Source: Aplysia californica (Eukaryota > Mollusca > Gastropoda > Aplysiida > Aplysiidae). From it: 64,000 nt of DNA. Location: the NCBI RefSeq assembly GCF_000002075.1, contig NW_004797315.1:2041281-2105280 (forward strand). The letters run 5' to 3'. Position 1 is the stretch's first letter. Every line of letters starts with the position of its first letter. This document shows positions 23,001-35,998 of the stretch, one piece after another. Under the pieces are notes generated by a model. It was given only the letters and a program-made list of their open reading frames with translations, was not told the DNA's origin and searched no databases. The position numbers and the translations under genes were made by a program.

Positions 23001-23831
23001 TAGAGTAACGTGACCCGGGCCCGGCTACTTCCGCATTCTCCCGTTTCCATGGCAGTTTTGGCTAAAATCTTCAGCGGTAATGGCGTCCCTTAACTAATTT
23101 CGGTTGTTTACTTCCGCTTCCTTTTCAAATCAAGTACGTTTTGGAAAGGCGGCACCATCAAATTGAAATTTCACCGAAAAAGTTTTTATTGTTTCTGAGG
23201 TAAGGTCGCGCTAACCTTCAATAATTGACATTATTTATGGCCCTTTCTTGCTTTCTACACTAACCCCAGCCTCATTGTTGCTAACATTTGTTGCTCAATC
23301 ATGTTTCTTTGATGCCTGTTCATAACTGACCTAGTTGGGGGGGAAGGGGGGAGGGGTGGGTCGCACCCAGTACAGGAAAATTTCATCCTCCTACCCTGGC
23401 GCCACCATGAGTGACCACACCAAGAAAACACATCAAAGGTAGGCGGTATTTGGCATGTTTGAATGTTGTCTAACAGTTCTGTATCCACATTTTGTTTACT
23501 AACATATTATACCTACTGAATACTAACAGTTCAGTTTTTGGTGACTCTGGTCGCAACCAGGGCGAAATGGTCGCGTAACAGGCAGAGTGGTCGTGCCTGG
23601 CACTGGTGGTGGCCATGCCCTCGCCGAGTGGTTGCGCCCTTGCCGAAGTAGTTACATTATTATAAACAATTTTGTGAACACAATTAAGGACGAGAACCGC
23701 ATTCTAACAGCAGAAATCGGAAGTTGATATCCCAAATTAATGGCGGACACAGTAGCGTTGTGATAGCTGCCGGCAGTAAGCGAAACAGGATATTTTAGTC
23801 CATGTGGTCGTGCCCTGGTACAGTTACTCTA
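23001..23831. mobile_element. Candidate 0.83-kb TIR element
   Basis: TAGAGTAACGTGACCCGGGC at the left is answered by GCCCTGGTACAGTTACTCTA at the right. The interior repeats GGTCGCGC/GGTCGTGCC strings and has no coding sequence. It lies just downstream of the LRRC14 3' end. No target duplication was recognised. Confidence 0.5.
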
Positions 23832-24227
23832 GCACAAAAAGACAAAAGAATCGTATTGAACAAACCTTTCGATGTGAATTCTAAAAAAGACAAAAATAGA
23901 TGAAAAAAAAATGTTTCAAAATGTCAATAGATTCAAAAGCACTTCATAACCAGGGGTGGTAAATATTCGATACATATTAAGTAAAACAGTAAGATTTCTA
24001 CCTCTCCAAAGCTGCATTCAAATAGTTGGACTAGAAATACAGCACTCAGATTACAAACCCCATTCCCACCCGGCCAACGTGGCCAACCACATTGACACTA
24101 TAGGAGAAGCTGTACGAGCCAACAAAAGAACTGAGCAGGATATGATAGATACCGGACTTCAAATGAGATGCAATTGAAAAGAAAAAGAAGGAGACAGACT
24201 AAGTAGTAGAACAGGACATTTTCCACT

Positions 24228-27200
24228 TCAGAAAAGAACAAGCTCTACTTTGTTTGGCCGGGTATGTAACAGATCATCAGCCTCAAGGAGGGAGGCCACA
24301 GTAGCTTTAAATAATTCCAACTCCTCCGACGAAGCCTCATCCGTGTGACATTCATAAGGGTATGAGAGTTGTAGCACTTTGAGCTTTTTTAGTTTGGCTA
24401 CACCCTTTGTCAAAGTCAAAACTGTACTGGTGGTCCACGTGTTGCCTGCCAGGCTGAGAAACAGCAGGTTCTGGAAGCCAGAGAAATGAATGGTCAGGCT
24501 CATTACAATTTCATCGGTGAAGCGACAGTTTTCCAGTTCTAGAACTTTCACACAGGAGGAAATATTTGCAAGGATGCGGCCCAGAGAAACGTAGCACGGC
24601 GTCAGGCTGTTCTCACTGAGGTCCAGTTCTTCTAGAGACAGCGTGTGAGGGCAGGTGGCCAACGCACCCACATCAGCTGGGGTGAGTCCACATGCAGCTA
24701 GGCACAGCTGTTGTAGCGGGTGAGAAATGCCGCTCAGTATCGTGGCCAGCTGGTTCTTCAACCGGTTGTTGCTGAGGTCGAGTCTGCGCAGATGGACCAG
24801 AGGGGCGAACACCTGCTGTAAGATGAGAGCCGAGGAGGCCTGGTAGAGGTTCAGGTGATTGCACGACAGGTCCAGGGCGGTCAGCTGGGTCAGAGACTGA
24901 AGGGTTGGAGCCATCAACAGTAAATGACTGTTCTCTAGCGAGTTGTACTTCAGCTGCAGACCTCGGATCTCCTGAGGACAGATAGCAAAGTATGGGTGAT
25001 TGGCGGGTGCTCTGAATCAGATGTGGTTGGCTCCTTATGTCTTATCAAACATATATCATCCTGAATCTCCTTCTTCTTTTCTTTGTATATAATTCTCTAC
25101 TTAGTAAAAACTTTGATCTTTGGCACCTACTTGTGTTACAAGTGCCATAAATTTTTTTACTAAAACTAAAAGACAGCAAAGTTATACAGTATCCGTCATG
25201 CATGTAATGTAACGGCCTTTTCTTTATTAAAGCTGACTGGGCTTGCTCTTAAGTAAATAGCAACTTAGCAATCCATAGAGACCACAATTATTGTTATTCA
25301 AAAGAGCTTATATATAATTAAGCCCCCATCGACACAAATCAAATCATAAGGAACGTCATCTGCTTCAAATCTGTCGGTCAGAGCCAACCTGGACTGAGTG
25401 GGATACCACATTCCAGCAGACTGGTGGATACTCAGCTAAAAAAAAAAAACAACCTTTCCTCACTTAACCCTCGTCCTGCGGGGGACGGGTTTATGTCGCC
25501 CGATAAGCCTTTTTCGACACCTCGCCTGCGTTCTGGTCCCGAGTCAGTCTAGCCCCTGACTCAGCGCACGCGCACCATCTTACGTGAAATTTGGGTCCCG
25601 AGTCGGATCCCCATTCACGCAGGTCAAGTGTGTGCGTGTCAGTCTGCTTGAGTTTTTGTGCGTTTGTGGCCTTCTTCTAGAACCGCCCGCATTGGTTCGT
25701 AATCGAGGCATACGTCTCATTCAAAACACGCCAAGTTGGTAGCTCTAGATGTTCGTCCAATGAAATTATAGAAGAAATTGACCCACTTAGACATGAGGAG
25801 CTCGAAAGGATAGTCAGGAAACAAGACTTCCATTTTTCTATACAAAATCTTTCAAATTGAGCTTGATTTTGTATGAAATGATACTACCTGATAAAAAATA
25901 AGCTTGTTTGATAGTTTTGAATACCATTGTGCAGGTACAAAGAACAATTTGAGTGCAAAACATTCCGAAATTGACCTATATTATCCCTCAGGTCATTCAT
26001 AACAACAAGAGCGTCTAGAAAGGTTATTCGAATGGGCGTAACTACTTATAATGTCTCATCAGCTTATGAGAGGGGGTTATTCATGTGTTTGCAACACTTT
26101 ATAAATAGAAAGGTACGAAAGATAGAGCATTATTTTCATCATCGATTAACACACTCCCACCGTATTCATGGCAAAAACACATGTTTCCTGGCGCGTGCAC
26201 TGTACACCAACAGTGCACACTGAGTGACCCCGGCGGCCTGCCCGGAACGTCCGACGTAATCGGTTGCTGATAAGATTAAATTCGCGTCGACGACCGCGAC
26301 TGCAGCGTACGCAGATTCAACTATAATTGACTATAAAGCAAACCCAGCAGTTTAAAAATGCTTGCAAATAGCCCCAGTGGTTTAAACAGGAGATCGACAA
26401 GCTAGTTCTTTGTGGTTCGTGTATATTTACCACTTTTAGTGCGAATGAACGGGTTATTTGTCCAACGGACTGAACAACTGAAAGTAAGGAACTTCCATGC
26501 AGTTCGTTGTTGTTTCTCGTACGCGAAGCACGGCACGGCGAGTTTGTGTCGAAGTTTATTGAAACTCGATAATTTTTGTGAAGATTTAAGTGATAGTGAA
26601 GTACCAGATAGATAACTTCATAAATCAAAATGTGAATTCGCCTAGCAGTGATGAAGATGATTGAGAAAGTGACATTAGCTAGATCTAGACCAACATCGTC
26701 TCTCCATCGTGAATCTGACTCGTCAGCGAGTACGCAGCCTGGTCCGGCTGGGAATGATGATAGATCTAGATCTAGCCCCAGTACTAAACTCTAGTTCAAA
26801 TCAGCCCTCAAAGTGGAGAAGATATATAATGTACCCAGACCTGGGACATCTATTGACAGATCTAGATCTAGTCCTAGAACTAGCAACACTGACAATGAAA
26901 ACACTTCTCAGCCTGTCAACGTGGAAGATCTAGATCTAGATTTTTTTTTTTTTTTTCGTTTTCAAAATTAATTGTCACTTACATTTTTATGCTACTTCAC
27001 CGTACACACTCATGCTTCATTCTCCTACACACAAACACACACTGCCACAACCATTTTGTGTAAGTCTATTAGATTTCTGCTTTGTCACATCACTTCCTTT
27101 TCTTTTTTCAACATTTTTTTCAGGGGCAAATTTGTCCCAACTTTCTATCCCATACATTTTTTGTTGTTCATTCTTCACACAATGTGTTTATTGTGTCTGT

Positions 27201-30200
27201 TGAACCAATATCTTACTAAATAGCACAGAAAATTTCGAAGAAATAGCATTTCATTTCAATTTTTTATGAATTTTCAAAAAGTGGGGGAAATTGGGGGTCC
27301 TCTGGGGCTTGGAGGCAAATCGGGGCGTGGTGCTCAGTGAGTTAAAACTTGTCACAAAAACCTCAACCTTCTCACAACCAACACGCCTTCCCACTCTTCA
27401 TAAATTTTGGAGAATTTTTCTGAGACAACTCAGTTCATAAGAGAAATCAGTCCAGAACTATAGAAATCCTAACTTTGCAGTACTTGAAGGCTACTGACAA
27501 AGAGCTGGGGATTTCAAACGGTACTGGGGGTGGAAGGTTCACATAAAGGAGGAAAGTAGAAAGGGAAGCTGTCACACCAAAAAGTCAGCAGGATAACCCT
27601 ATGATCCCCGATAGTTGACATTTGACCTTTGAGCCACACACAGTGACTGTCACAGTGCGAGGGCATGAGAGGGTTATATTTGATTTTTAACCAATGATCC
27701 TACCTCTGGGCGCAGCTGTTTGAGCAAGAGTAGAACTCGTTCACCTCCTAAACACGTAATGCTGAGTCGTTCCACAACCAGACGAAATCTTGTCTCAGGA
27801 AAAGCGGACACAGTGAGCGCTTTACAGAGTTCTGAGTGGCACGACTCGGACGTCACAAACGCATCCAGTTTGATCTCAACAGCTGAGAATGAGAAGAGCA
27901 AGAGGAATTAGTATAATTACAAAATTTTGAATAACGCAAAAGTAACGCCTTATGGAATATGAGCATTGTAGAAAATATTCCTTTATCAATAGTACTGAAA
28001 ATAATACAGGTATGTTATGTAAGGGATATATACGTGAACTGAAAGTGAGATAGATTTCAAATCAAGGAAAAGTTTATGATTCAGGACACAATGAAAGCTC
28101 TACAGGAAAGCAGGTTAAAAATGTATTTAATATGATGGAAAGGTTTGTTTGTGTGTTTTAGTAGAGGTTTTACGGTGCTCCCAACTGCATAAGGTTATAT
28201 GAGCACCAAGGGGTGGATGTCAACAGAAAAGTCCTTACAGGGAATCAGACTTACTCTGCTCATCTCTCTAGCTTTAACAGCACAAAGTCTGCTTTGACTA
28301 TCAAGGCACCCCGGAAATAGTGGGTCACAAGAGTGTGACAAACATACAAAAGAAGTAGAGGAAAATGATGATAATAAGGATTACGAAAGAAAAAGCAGCA
28401 GTTCCCTGTTGTAGTTCAGGCACAGTTATGAGAATGACATTGTTGGATCAGCCCATTTACAATTCTACTGTGCATTAGAATGAGAAATGTCTGCCCTTTG
28501 GGAATGGCTTAAAGACATTTCAGTCAGTGGCACTGCCCCGGGGGGTAGGGAGGGTTTTGAGACAAAAAGATTTATATATCAAAATAGAGTAAAATGTTGA
28601 AAAAGCTAACTATTAAAAATAAATGACTATTTGTACACCACAGCCACAAAAAAACCCAACTACATCAAAACAGTACAAAATGACTGGTTACAGCATGTTT
28701 TGTGACAAACTATTCCAAACCCAATTAAAAGTCCCATTTGCCTTGCCATTTCAAGAAAAAAAAGCCAAAGTTTAAATGTTTGAGACAACACAATTTTTCA
28801 CAAACCCTTTAATTTGACTTAAGGTAAGTAAGCTATTCCAATACACAATTCCATAGGCAATACAATTCCATACGCAACCCAACTTGAAAGCAGTTAAACT
28901 TAAAATTTCTCTCTCAAGGATACCTACATGCTTGCAGTAAGTTCAAAGTTTATAACCCTTTAAACCCTAGCCACAAGGTACCGGTAGCACATAATATTGC
29001 CGATATGCCTAGCCACCGGTACAACAACGTGAGCAAGACAGACCCTATTCCCTATCCCCGCCCGTCTCAGACATAACGCGCATGGATAACAGTGTTTACT
29101 GCACAGGACGTTGTCGATTATTTTGAAAATCTTTCTAAATTAAAAGCTGGTAATAACAAGGACTAATGGAATGTGATTCTGACGATGATACAAATGTGAG
29201 GGTGTGATATAGCAATGAATCACCCACGAGCTCAGGCAGAGGGGCATGGTAGCCTCAGGAAGTCAGGGCTCAAAGGGTTAATGTAGACCATTCCTATCAG
29301 GATCACGATCATCCATTGTACTAGACACCTCTAAACAATAAACTTACACAAAATGCACCTAAATCTCACTGCATGGGTACGATTTTTGTTTTGCTTGTCC
29401 CCAAAACCAGAGTCCAATACATAAAAAAAAAAATTCACTCCTTACAAGTCTTCTGTGGGCTAACCCCACAAACAAATGATTTTACAAAAGTTGTTTATTA
29501 GAATCTTTTCTCTCCACACGCATTACTGGTTTGCTCAAAACAGAGCATGAACATACAGTCGAACCTGTTCTGACGACCATCTGTTCCAGACAACCACCTG
29601 CATAAATGACCACTTCTCACTTTCCCTTTGTGTTTGTTCTATATTGTAGTGACACTGTCCGAGAGGATCACCTGTCTAAGACGATCTCTTTTACCCAATA
29701 AAATGGGTGGTCGCCCACGACAGGTTCCACTGTAAATGGGAAAAGTAAGACTAAGAGACCAAAACTAGGCAACAAGCTCTTACAAATGTTCTCCGGTAAA
29801 CAGTTCTGAAAGTATGTGTCCAACGGGCTGTGTGAGTCTGGGGTAGAGCCATGGCACTCCTGGGCAAGGTGAAGAGCCTGGTTGTACAGAGTTATCATGT
29901 TGTTCCTGCGTCGCTCATTATGAGCCAGCATGCAGTGGGAGCACAGGTAATAGAGGATCACCTCCGCTGAAAAAAAAAATTTTTAAATAGTAGAGCTGAT
30001 GTTTTTAACTTATTATGTTGTGAGTAGTCAGAATAAAACATGGCCACTAAAAAAGAAAAGAATCGCCTCTGCTAAAAAAACAAGAAGAGTAAATGACTGG
30101 CTAAAAAGTCTTCAAATGTGTGGTGAAAAGTCAGAATGAGGCACAGCTGTAAAAAAAAATAATAATGCAGCACAGCTATCCTTGTAGTAGAGCTTAACTT

Positions 30201-33200
30201 AGCACCACTTTTTTTCATATCACACATATCAAAAAGTATTTATTTTCACATTAAAAAATCCAAGGGCCACATAAAAATGTCAAATCTGTAACTGATAAAT
30301 GAAATCTCAAAGAGATTTTCAAAGCTCTGTTTTTGCCAAACTGAGTCTCATATAAAAAAAACCTCAGGACAAAAAAATCTTCCAGCAGCTTTGCTCAATC
30401 CTTTGACGGTTTTTTATGTGTTCACCTATGTGACAAATAATTCTTTTCTTTATCTGTGCTGGCCGAGAGCGAATGACTTGAAAAGGAAGGTCAGGGACCA
30501 GGTTAATATTTCTATCAATTTAAAAAAAATAAACTGGTGACTTGCATGTAGCCTACCAATGCCGAAAAGAGTGGCAATAATAACTGAACTATTTGAGCAT
30601 GGCTGATACTTACAAGACCTGAGGACAACTTCACAACAAACAACCCTTTGAGATTAAAAGGTGGAGGTACACAACTGAAACTACATTAACATGAAACTCT
30701 TCAGTATGAGATATATCCAAAAAATGCAAAACAAAAGAATGGGAATATAAGAAATTAAATAAAACGAACAACTCCTCACAAAGTAAAAAGATCTAATGAA
30801 GGATATTTCAGTCTATATAAATCTCCTCATCTCTTTCACATCACAAGCTGACAAAATGGAGAGCATGGACAGACAAGTATTGAGTTCTATTAGTACTACG
30901 CACTATATGATTAGTCAAGACAAATATGGTACCAGTAGGAAATCCTGTGATGTCTAGGTGTCGTATCTTGGTGGATGATACTTGCCGCAAACACTCCAGG
31001 AATGTGTGTGCCAGAGCTGTAGTGTATCGTAAACCTGCGAATTAAAAAGAGAACATAAAAATTGGCATGAGAATGTGACTAATGACTCTTTTCCATACTT
31101 TATTTGCACAAAAGAGTAAAATAAGACATTAATATGAAACTCATAATTTTTAATAATGCCAAAAATAAGCCTGTGCACTCTGAACCCACTTTCACAGTAC
31201 AACCATCTATTTTTATCTCCAAATGTTACCACATTATGACCATCTCTGAAACACAACCAAGGCCATTTCAGTAAGGGTTTGACCATAAAAAGCTCGTAGA
31301 CTCAGTTCACTAATTTGAAATTTGATAACATCCCAAGTCAACAACATGCTTCATATACAAGTACAGCGCACAACAAATTTGAATACATTTTTCATCTCAT
31401 CATCATGTGCCCGACCTGCGACAAACATCGGTAATCATGGTGCTCCATTCATTCCTTTGCTCAAATTCTCTTAAAAAAGCTATATTGCCCTGATCTTGCC
31501 CCGTCACCATACATATATTTATATACAGAAAAACAATACAGTACAAGAGCAGTATTGCATACAGGCGTATCTAAAAGGCCGCCAAAAATGACTTACGTCT
31601 GTATGCAATACTGCCCGTGAGTAGAGAAACAAGGTTGCATAATGGGCTAAATCAACAATGTCAAACCCAGATAAATCTGTATATCGATTCAGTCATTCAA
31701 AAATTCAAAAGGAACTATCGCACGTGCAAAACTACTCTACATTGTGAATACCTGTCAAAGGCCAGTATCATTCACAAGAATGGGGAAGGGGGAGGGGGGG
31801 GGGGGGGGAGGGGGTTAGACTTGTACAGGGTTTCTTCTGCTTCAAGAACCTGGTCTGAAACTGTGGATCATCACTCATTTCTCTACTCTGATGTTCTAAA
31901 AATAGTACTACAGTTCACTGGTCTTTTCTCGTCATCCATCTGTTCAAGTTCACTAAGCAATAATCTATTCTTGGTCTACCTCTGTCTCTTTTGCCTTTTA
32001 TTTTTCCAGAGAGAGCAGGTTTTACTTTACAGTATTTACTGATAACCATGTTCACACAAGGCTTACCTTGCCTCACCAAATCAGACTGATACACCGGCCG
32101 ATAGAGAGGCAGAAGTGAAGTGAAAACACTGGGCACCAGTCGAGACAGCACAAGACTCTGCAGAGACCAGCGAGACATTAGAGCCTGTATTGACCTGTCG
32201 TGGTTTCCTTTCAAAGCAGCTTCCATCATGTGCACACGCAAGATGGATGGCACACAATCTATTGCTGCCCTGGTCATGGCTGCATCCTTCACAACATACG
32301 AGCAGCATATTTCCAGAAGTGAGGAAGTCTGAGGAATAATCATAAATGCATTCAGAAGAGATGCATCGGTAATGAGTGCAGGTGTATTTTGATTAAATTA
32401 GGCCCACAGCCTCCAAGACTTAGTGATCACATAATAAACAGAAATCGAGAACATTGAAGTTCATAGATTTTCTTAACAATTCACAATTCACAGAGGAAGC
32501 AGTGTTTCCGACATTAGATAATGAAATATTTTCTTAAATACATGTCATGTTCACTGAAGGAACAACACTAAAAGATTACTAAATAAAAGAAAAAAAAACA
32601 AGACATGAAGCTCAAGCAAAAGCAAAAACCTACACTCCTGCGACATAATAAAAGACAACAAACACAAGTTCCAACTACTATATGTTAATAAATATAGTAC
32701 GTTTAAGTAAGAAGTCTTGCTCATTAGAGAGTTAAAGCATTATATTATAAAAAGCATTTAAATAGATGACCAAACCTAACCAAGGTGTATTGACCTTAGT
32801 TGAAGAGATTGATACATTGCAGGATCTAAGCAATCTGTGTAGCAACAACAAAAGCGTCAGAAAATTATTATTAGAAAATTCATATGTAAAAGCAAATATT
32901 TTCCTCCTAACATGAGTGGATTCAAATATTGTTTCTTTCCTTTGTAACAATAATTAAGGTTCCCTACTGATAATAATAACAATAATAATAAATAGCATTT
33001 GTATAGCGCATATCCCCACTCGAAAGCAAGCTCTATGCGCTTTACACTATATTATTACCCCCAGCAGACCATAGAACACTCAGAAACATTCTCAGCTTCC
33101 CCGGAAGCATACAGAGCAAGCAGCTGGTTAAGCGCTCAAACACTAACAAACTGACAAGATCTTTCACTGTCTATAGCTGGGTACCCATTCTCACCTGGCT

Positions 33201-33472
33201 CAAGAGGGGGAAATTCGTGTAAAGTGCCTTTCCCAAGGACACAACATCGGGCCCGCGGCTCAAACCCCCGAACCCACAACCTCACAATTCCGAGTCCGGT
33301 AGCCTAACCACTGAGTATTAATTAGATAAATAATTGAAAAATGAAAAGCATTACTTACAGACGTCCGGTTTTGTTCGCAGCTAGGTGGAGCATCAAGGTC
33401 CAGTGGAAATAAAGATCCTTTGTAGTGGTCATACCAAAGACACTGGCTACCTTGCATGGGAGCCCCTGCCAT
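24228..33472 (-). CDS. LRRC14: LRRC14-like leucine-rich repeat protein (6 coding exons)
   Basis: Coding exons on the minus strand are 33472-33359, 32328-32067, 31034-30933, 29966-29784, 27882-27704 and 24971-24228 (TGA), together 1584 nt, 527 residues; human LRRC14 has 493. Phases agree at every junction (0,1,1,1,0). Donors are GTAAGT, GTAAGC, GTACCA, GTAAGA and GTAGGA; the third is weak. Exon 2 encodes the helical N-terminal part (SLLEICCSYVVKDAAMTRAA), exon 3 the HLDITGF strand, exons 5-6 the leucine-rich repeats, with units such as LTALDLSCNHLNL, LRRLDLSNNRLKN and LEELDLSENSLTP. The family is LRRC14/PRAME; human LRRC14 has been reported to bind IKK-beta and damp NF-kB signalling, and PRAME-type proteins can be cullin-2 substrate receptors. 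The role here is inferred from family only. The first 38 residues are not conserved with human, so the start is the least certain part. Introns carry SINE, piggyBac-like and MITE insertions. Confidence 0.88.
24993..25166 (+). mobile_element. SINE-like repeat family T, copy 2, beside LRRC14 exon 6
   Basis: Body ATGGGTGATTGGCGGGTGCT ... CAAGTGCCATAAA with A-rich tail; imperfect direct repeats containing AGCAAAGT lie on both sides. Its left edge is about 21 bp from the LRRC14 exon 6 acceptor (24971/24972), in antisense orientation relative to that gene. Confidence 0.65.
25468..27341. mobile_element. PiggyBac-like element, long copy
   Basis: TTAA at 25464-25467 precedes CCCTCGTCCTGCGGG, matching the terminus of the 853-bp copy at 37612-38464. 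The first 800 bp are a diverged inverted duplicate of that copy. A second TTAA at 27342-27345 follows a GC-rich stretch that could be the other end, but its inverted repeat is unclear. AGATCT arrays occupy 26688-26940. It lies in LRRC14 intron 5. Confidence 0.55.
28166..28545. repeat. Dispersed repeat L, copy 2
   Basis: Near-duplicate of 18261-18633, from GGTTTTACGGTGCTCCCAAC to CACTGCCCCGGGGGG, with about one difference per ten bases. Lies in LRRC14 intron 4. Confidence 0.7.
28546..29555 (-). other. LRRC14 intron 4, no further recognised feature
   Basis: Intron sequence between repeat L and a MITE. No coding or element ends recognised. Confidence 0.45.
29556..29732. mobile_element. 177-bp MITE with CAGTCGAACCTG ends
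   Basis: CAGTCGAACCTGTTCTGACG at the left and CGACAGGTTCCACTG at the right are inverted, flanked by TA. It sits about 50 bp beyond the LRRC14 exon 4 donor. Confidence 0.6.
30000..30900 (-). other. LRRC14 intron 3, no recognised feature
   Basis: AT-rich intron DNA without recognised repeats or frames. Confidence 0.45.
31549..31614. repeat. Hairpin with 21-bp arms in LRRC14 intron 2
   Basis: GCAGTATTGCATACAGGCGT(A) and its complement, one mismatch, are separated by 24 bases. The size resembles a microRNA precursor or a very short MITE. Nothing else supports either reading. Confidence 0.5.
32971..33325 (-). mobile_element. tRNA-derived SINE, full length
   Basis: On the minus strand the order is a tRNA-like head (CAGTGGTTAGGCTACCGGAC, then B-box-like GTGGGTTCGGGGG), a body with TTGGGAAAGGCACTTTACAC, and a tail TGTAAAGCGCATAGAGC ... 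GCGCTATACAAATG ending in an ATT repeat. The tail type is shared by many metazoan SINEs. Lies in LRRC14 intron 1, about 30 bp from the exon 1 donor. Confidence 0.75.
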
Positions 33473-33557
33473 TTCTAGGCTGACATAAATCTCCTCTCAG
33501 ACTGTTGAGTAAATTTTACAGAATGCCATATGATCACATTCAATTGAATTATAAATA

Positions 33558-34469
33558 CAGTAGTCTCCGCCTAAGATCCCACCGCTTACGATCCCGGTTC
33601 GCTTAATAAGATCCCGCTGTTTTAAGAAAACAGAATTTTTACTATACAAAAGTCACCCCTAAGATCCCGCTCTGATTCACTCTGAAGGTCCACATTCGGC
33701 TAAGATCCCGCATTTCAGATCATAATTTGCGGAACAAAAACCCGGGCGGGACAGCCGATCAACCAAGAGTGAAAAGTTGAGATCAATAAACAGTCCGTCG
33801 CATCAAAGATCAGCCACTATCGTGAATATGATCACGCCGGGGTGTGAACTGACCGACACGTTTGTTTTCCCCACGCATCGCACTCACACCTGAGCTCTCC
33901 CCCTAAACTTACATCATACCTCCATGAGTGGGTAGGGCCTCCATGTTCCCTCCAGGCGGGATCACATCGAACCGTGAACTCTTCCTTGACCATTGGAGCA
34001 GTTGTCTCTACTCCCGAATTTGCGAGACAGACTGAATTTTAATTGGTGGCTTCACAGCGTAATGGGGGTGTAACGATAAAGGTGGTTTGGGGAGCGGGGG
34101 GGGGGGGGGGGGGACACTCGATCAGAGATGGAAAGCGATACATTTTTGACAGGTAAAGGGGAGGGGCAACTGGATAAGCGTAGATCTTGAGACTCATGAT
34201 AGGATAATAAGTGAAAATGGCACGCCTCATCCCACTATGCACTGTGATAGGTCATCAAGGTTAACCACTCTTTGCTCGCCATATGCCATAAACCCACCAA
34301 GCAGTCACGTCAGTTCATTTCAGAGTGGAAGGAGACCATTTTACCGATTGTGAGCCTTAATATGGGTCACTGTAGATTCGTCCCTGGGTTCGTCGGTTAA
34401 GATCCTGGTTTGTCTAAGATCCCACATTTCCTTGCTCCCGAGCACCGGGATCTTAGGCGGAGACTACTG
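33558..34469. mobile_element. 912-bp TIR element, CAGTAGTCTCCGCCTAA family, copy 1
   Basis: CAGTAGTCTCCGCCTAAGAT at the left is repeated inverted at the right (ATCTTAGGCGGAGACTACTG), with TA on both sides. GATCCC/GGGATC recurs within the ends. No transposase. Inserted 85 bp upstream of the LRRC14 start codon. A tract of 18 G lies near 34096. Related copies: 40961-41887, 48676-49405, 57216-58472. Confidence 0.85.
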
Positions 34470-34749
34470 TATATAAATATTTCTTTTTACTTGAAGCATA
34501 TAAAAAATTTTAAGCTTAACAAAGCAATCTTGTAATATGATGAATGCAAATCCAGCTTCAAAATAAAATAAAAGATTCTTTAAGTTGATTAAAATACAAT
34601 TAAGTCTTACTTAATTTGTAAGACAGAATTTGCATGCTGAGAACAAAACTTAAATTCCAGAATATACAGAGCTCTATTTCTTGACAAAATAAAATGATGA
34701 CAAGATTTGGAAGGACTTCCATAACAAGCTACCACCTTAACAAACACAA

Positions 34750-34825
34750 TAATAGAAGAGACCTAACCCTAACACTGACCCAATCTCTAACCCTATCCTT
34801 ACCCTTACCTAAAACCCTAACCATC
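34750..34825. repeat. Degenerate telomere-like repeats
   Basis: Several CCCTAA-like units (ACCTAACCCTAACACTGACC, CTCTAACCCTATCC, AAAACCCTAACC) occur in a row. It may be a relic interstitial telomeric insertion; it is short and imperfect. Confidence 0.4.
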
Positions 34826-35099
34826 TATTCTACCGTGACATAGAGCATAAGTGGTCATTCGTTAAGGAATTCCTTCTCGAGATGTTCTAATTCATTAAAA
34901 TTTACTCAATTTACTGACTTGATAAAAGTTTCAGGTTTGAAAATCAAAACCATATTTCAGAGTATGAATTTTGCAAAACAAATTCAAGACAGAAGTTAAG
35001 ACAGGGGTGCCTAAACTTTTTTCCCTCGAAAAAAAACAAAACATTTTTGACGATTTTACCAAAAATATTAGGACAATTATGATACACATGCAAGATTGA

Positions 35100-35530
35100 T
35101 TATACATTTAGGAGGTGGCTATTTGCAATGGAAGCTCTCCAGTCACTGTAGACCCACCCACTCCTGATTTTTTCTAGGGTGCTCATCGGATCTGTGAATA
35201 ACAGGGCATGTTTATACGATTCCATACTGATCCATTCCAGCGCCTCTGTTATTGCCTTAACCTCCATTGCCATGCTCGATGTAGTGCACTCGTAGGCTCC
35301 AGTCTGTTCTTTAATTATCTTCCCGTCAACTCAAGAACTGAACGCCCACCCAGCTTTCTGGCCACGCCTAACTGATCCGTCGGTGAAGACGACAACATCA
35401 CCCATCACTGAATTTCCCTCAAGGATGGTCACTATTTTCGCATTAGTTGCATTTGCTGGCCACTCGCGACACTCTCGACCTAAACCTGAAACGCGGACGA
35501 GTAACGCATGCGCAAAAGCCATGTTGACGT
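35100..35530 (-). pseudogene. LINE RNase H N-terminal fragment
   Basis: The minus-strand frame contains VVVFTDGSVRRGQKAGWAFS, then after one stop TTSSMAMEVKAITEALEW and HALLFTDPMSTLEKIRSG. These are the D-E-D blocks of an RNase H domain as in non-LTR retrotransposons; the third block has P where S is usual. No reverse transcriptase is adjacent. Complements the C-terminal fragment at 4796-5175. Confidence 0.65.
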
Positions 35531-35998
35531 TCTGTCTGTAAGAATATGTCTAAAATTTTAGGGTGTAAAATTGAAGATCAGCAGACCACCTGCTGGGAAT
35601 ACTTTTTTGGCACCAAAAACTGTCGCAAAAGAGGGCTAGCTAGATCTATGGTGATCTTGTTGTTCCGTTCGTTAAAGTCTACCTCCCATTTGTTTACATT
35701 CAGAGAAGAAATCCGGAAGTCTTAATTACCAAATCTAAGGCCACACAAAGAACAGGGATGAAACCTAACTGCAAAACGTAAATTTGGTAAAATTCAGGGG
35801 CCCCCCCCTCCATGTAAAATTAGGTAACGGGGCGGGGCCTCTTGGGGCCCAAACCGGTGAATAATAATTGGGGGTGGGAGCTGCCGAAAAAGGGCCATTC
35901 TTTGCTTAAATTTTGATTTTCTCTTCAACGATTACCTGGCAATTCAGGGTCTCTGGCATTCAGCTTTGGACTTTAACAATCTAGATCTAGAATCTAGA

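Noticed and set aside
31617-32042. 141-codon frame on the + strand
   Set aside because: Spans a poly-G tract within LRRC14 intron 2; no family features.
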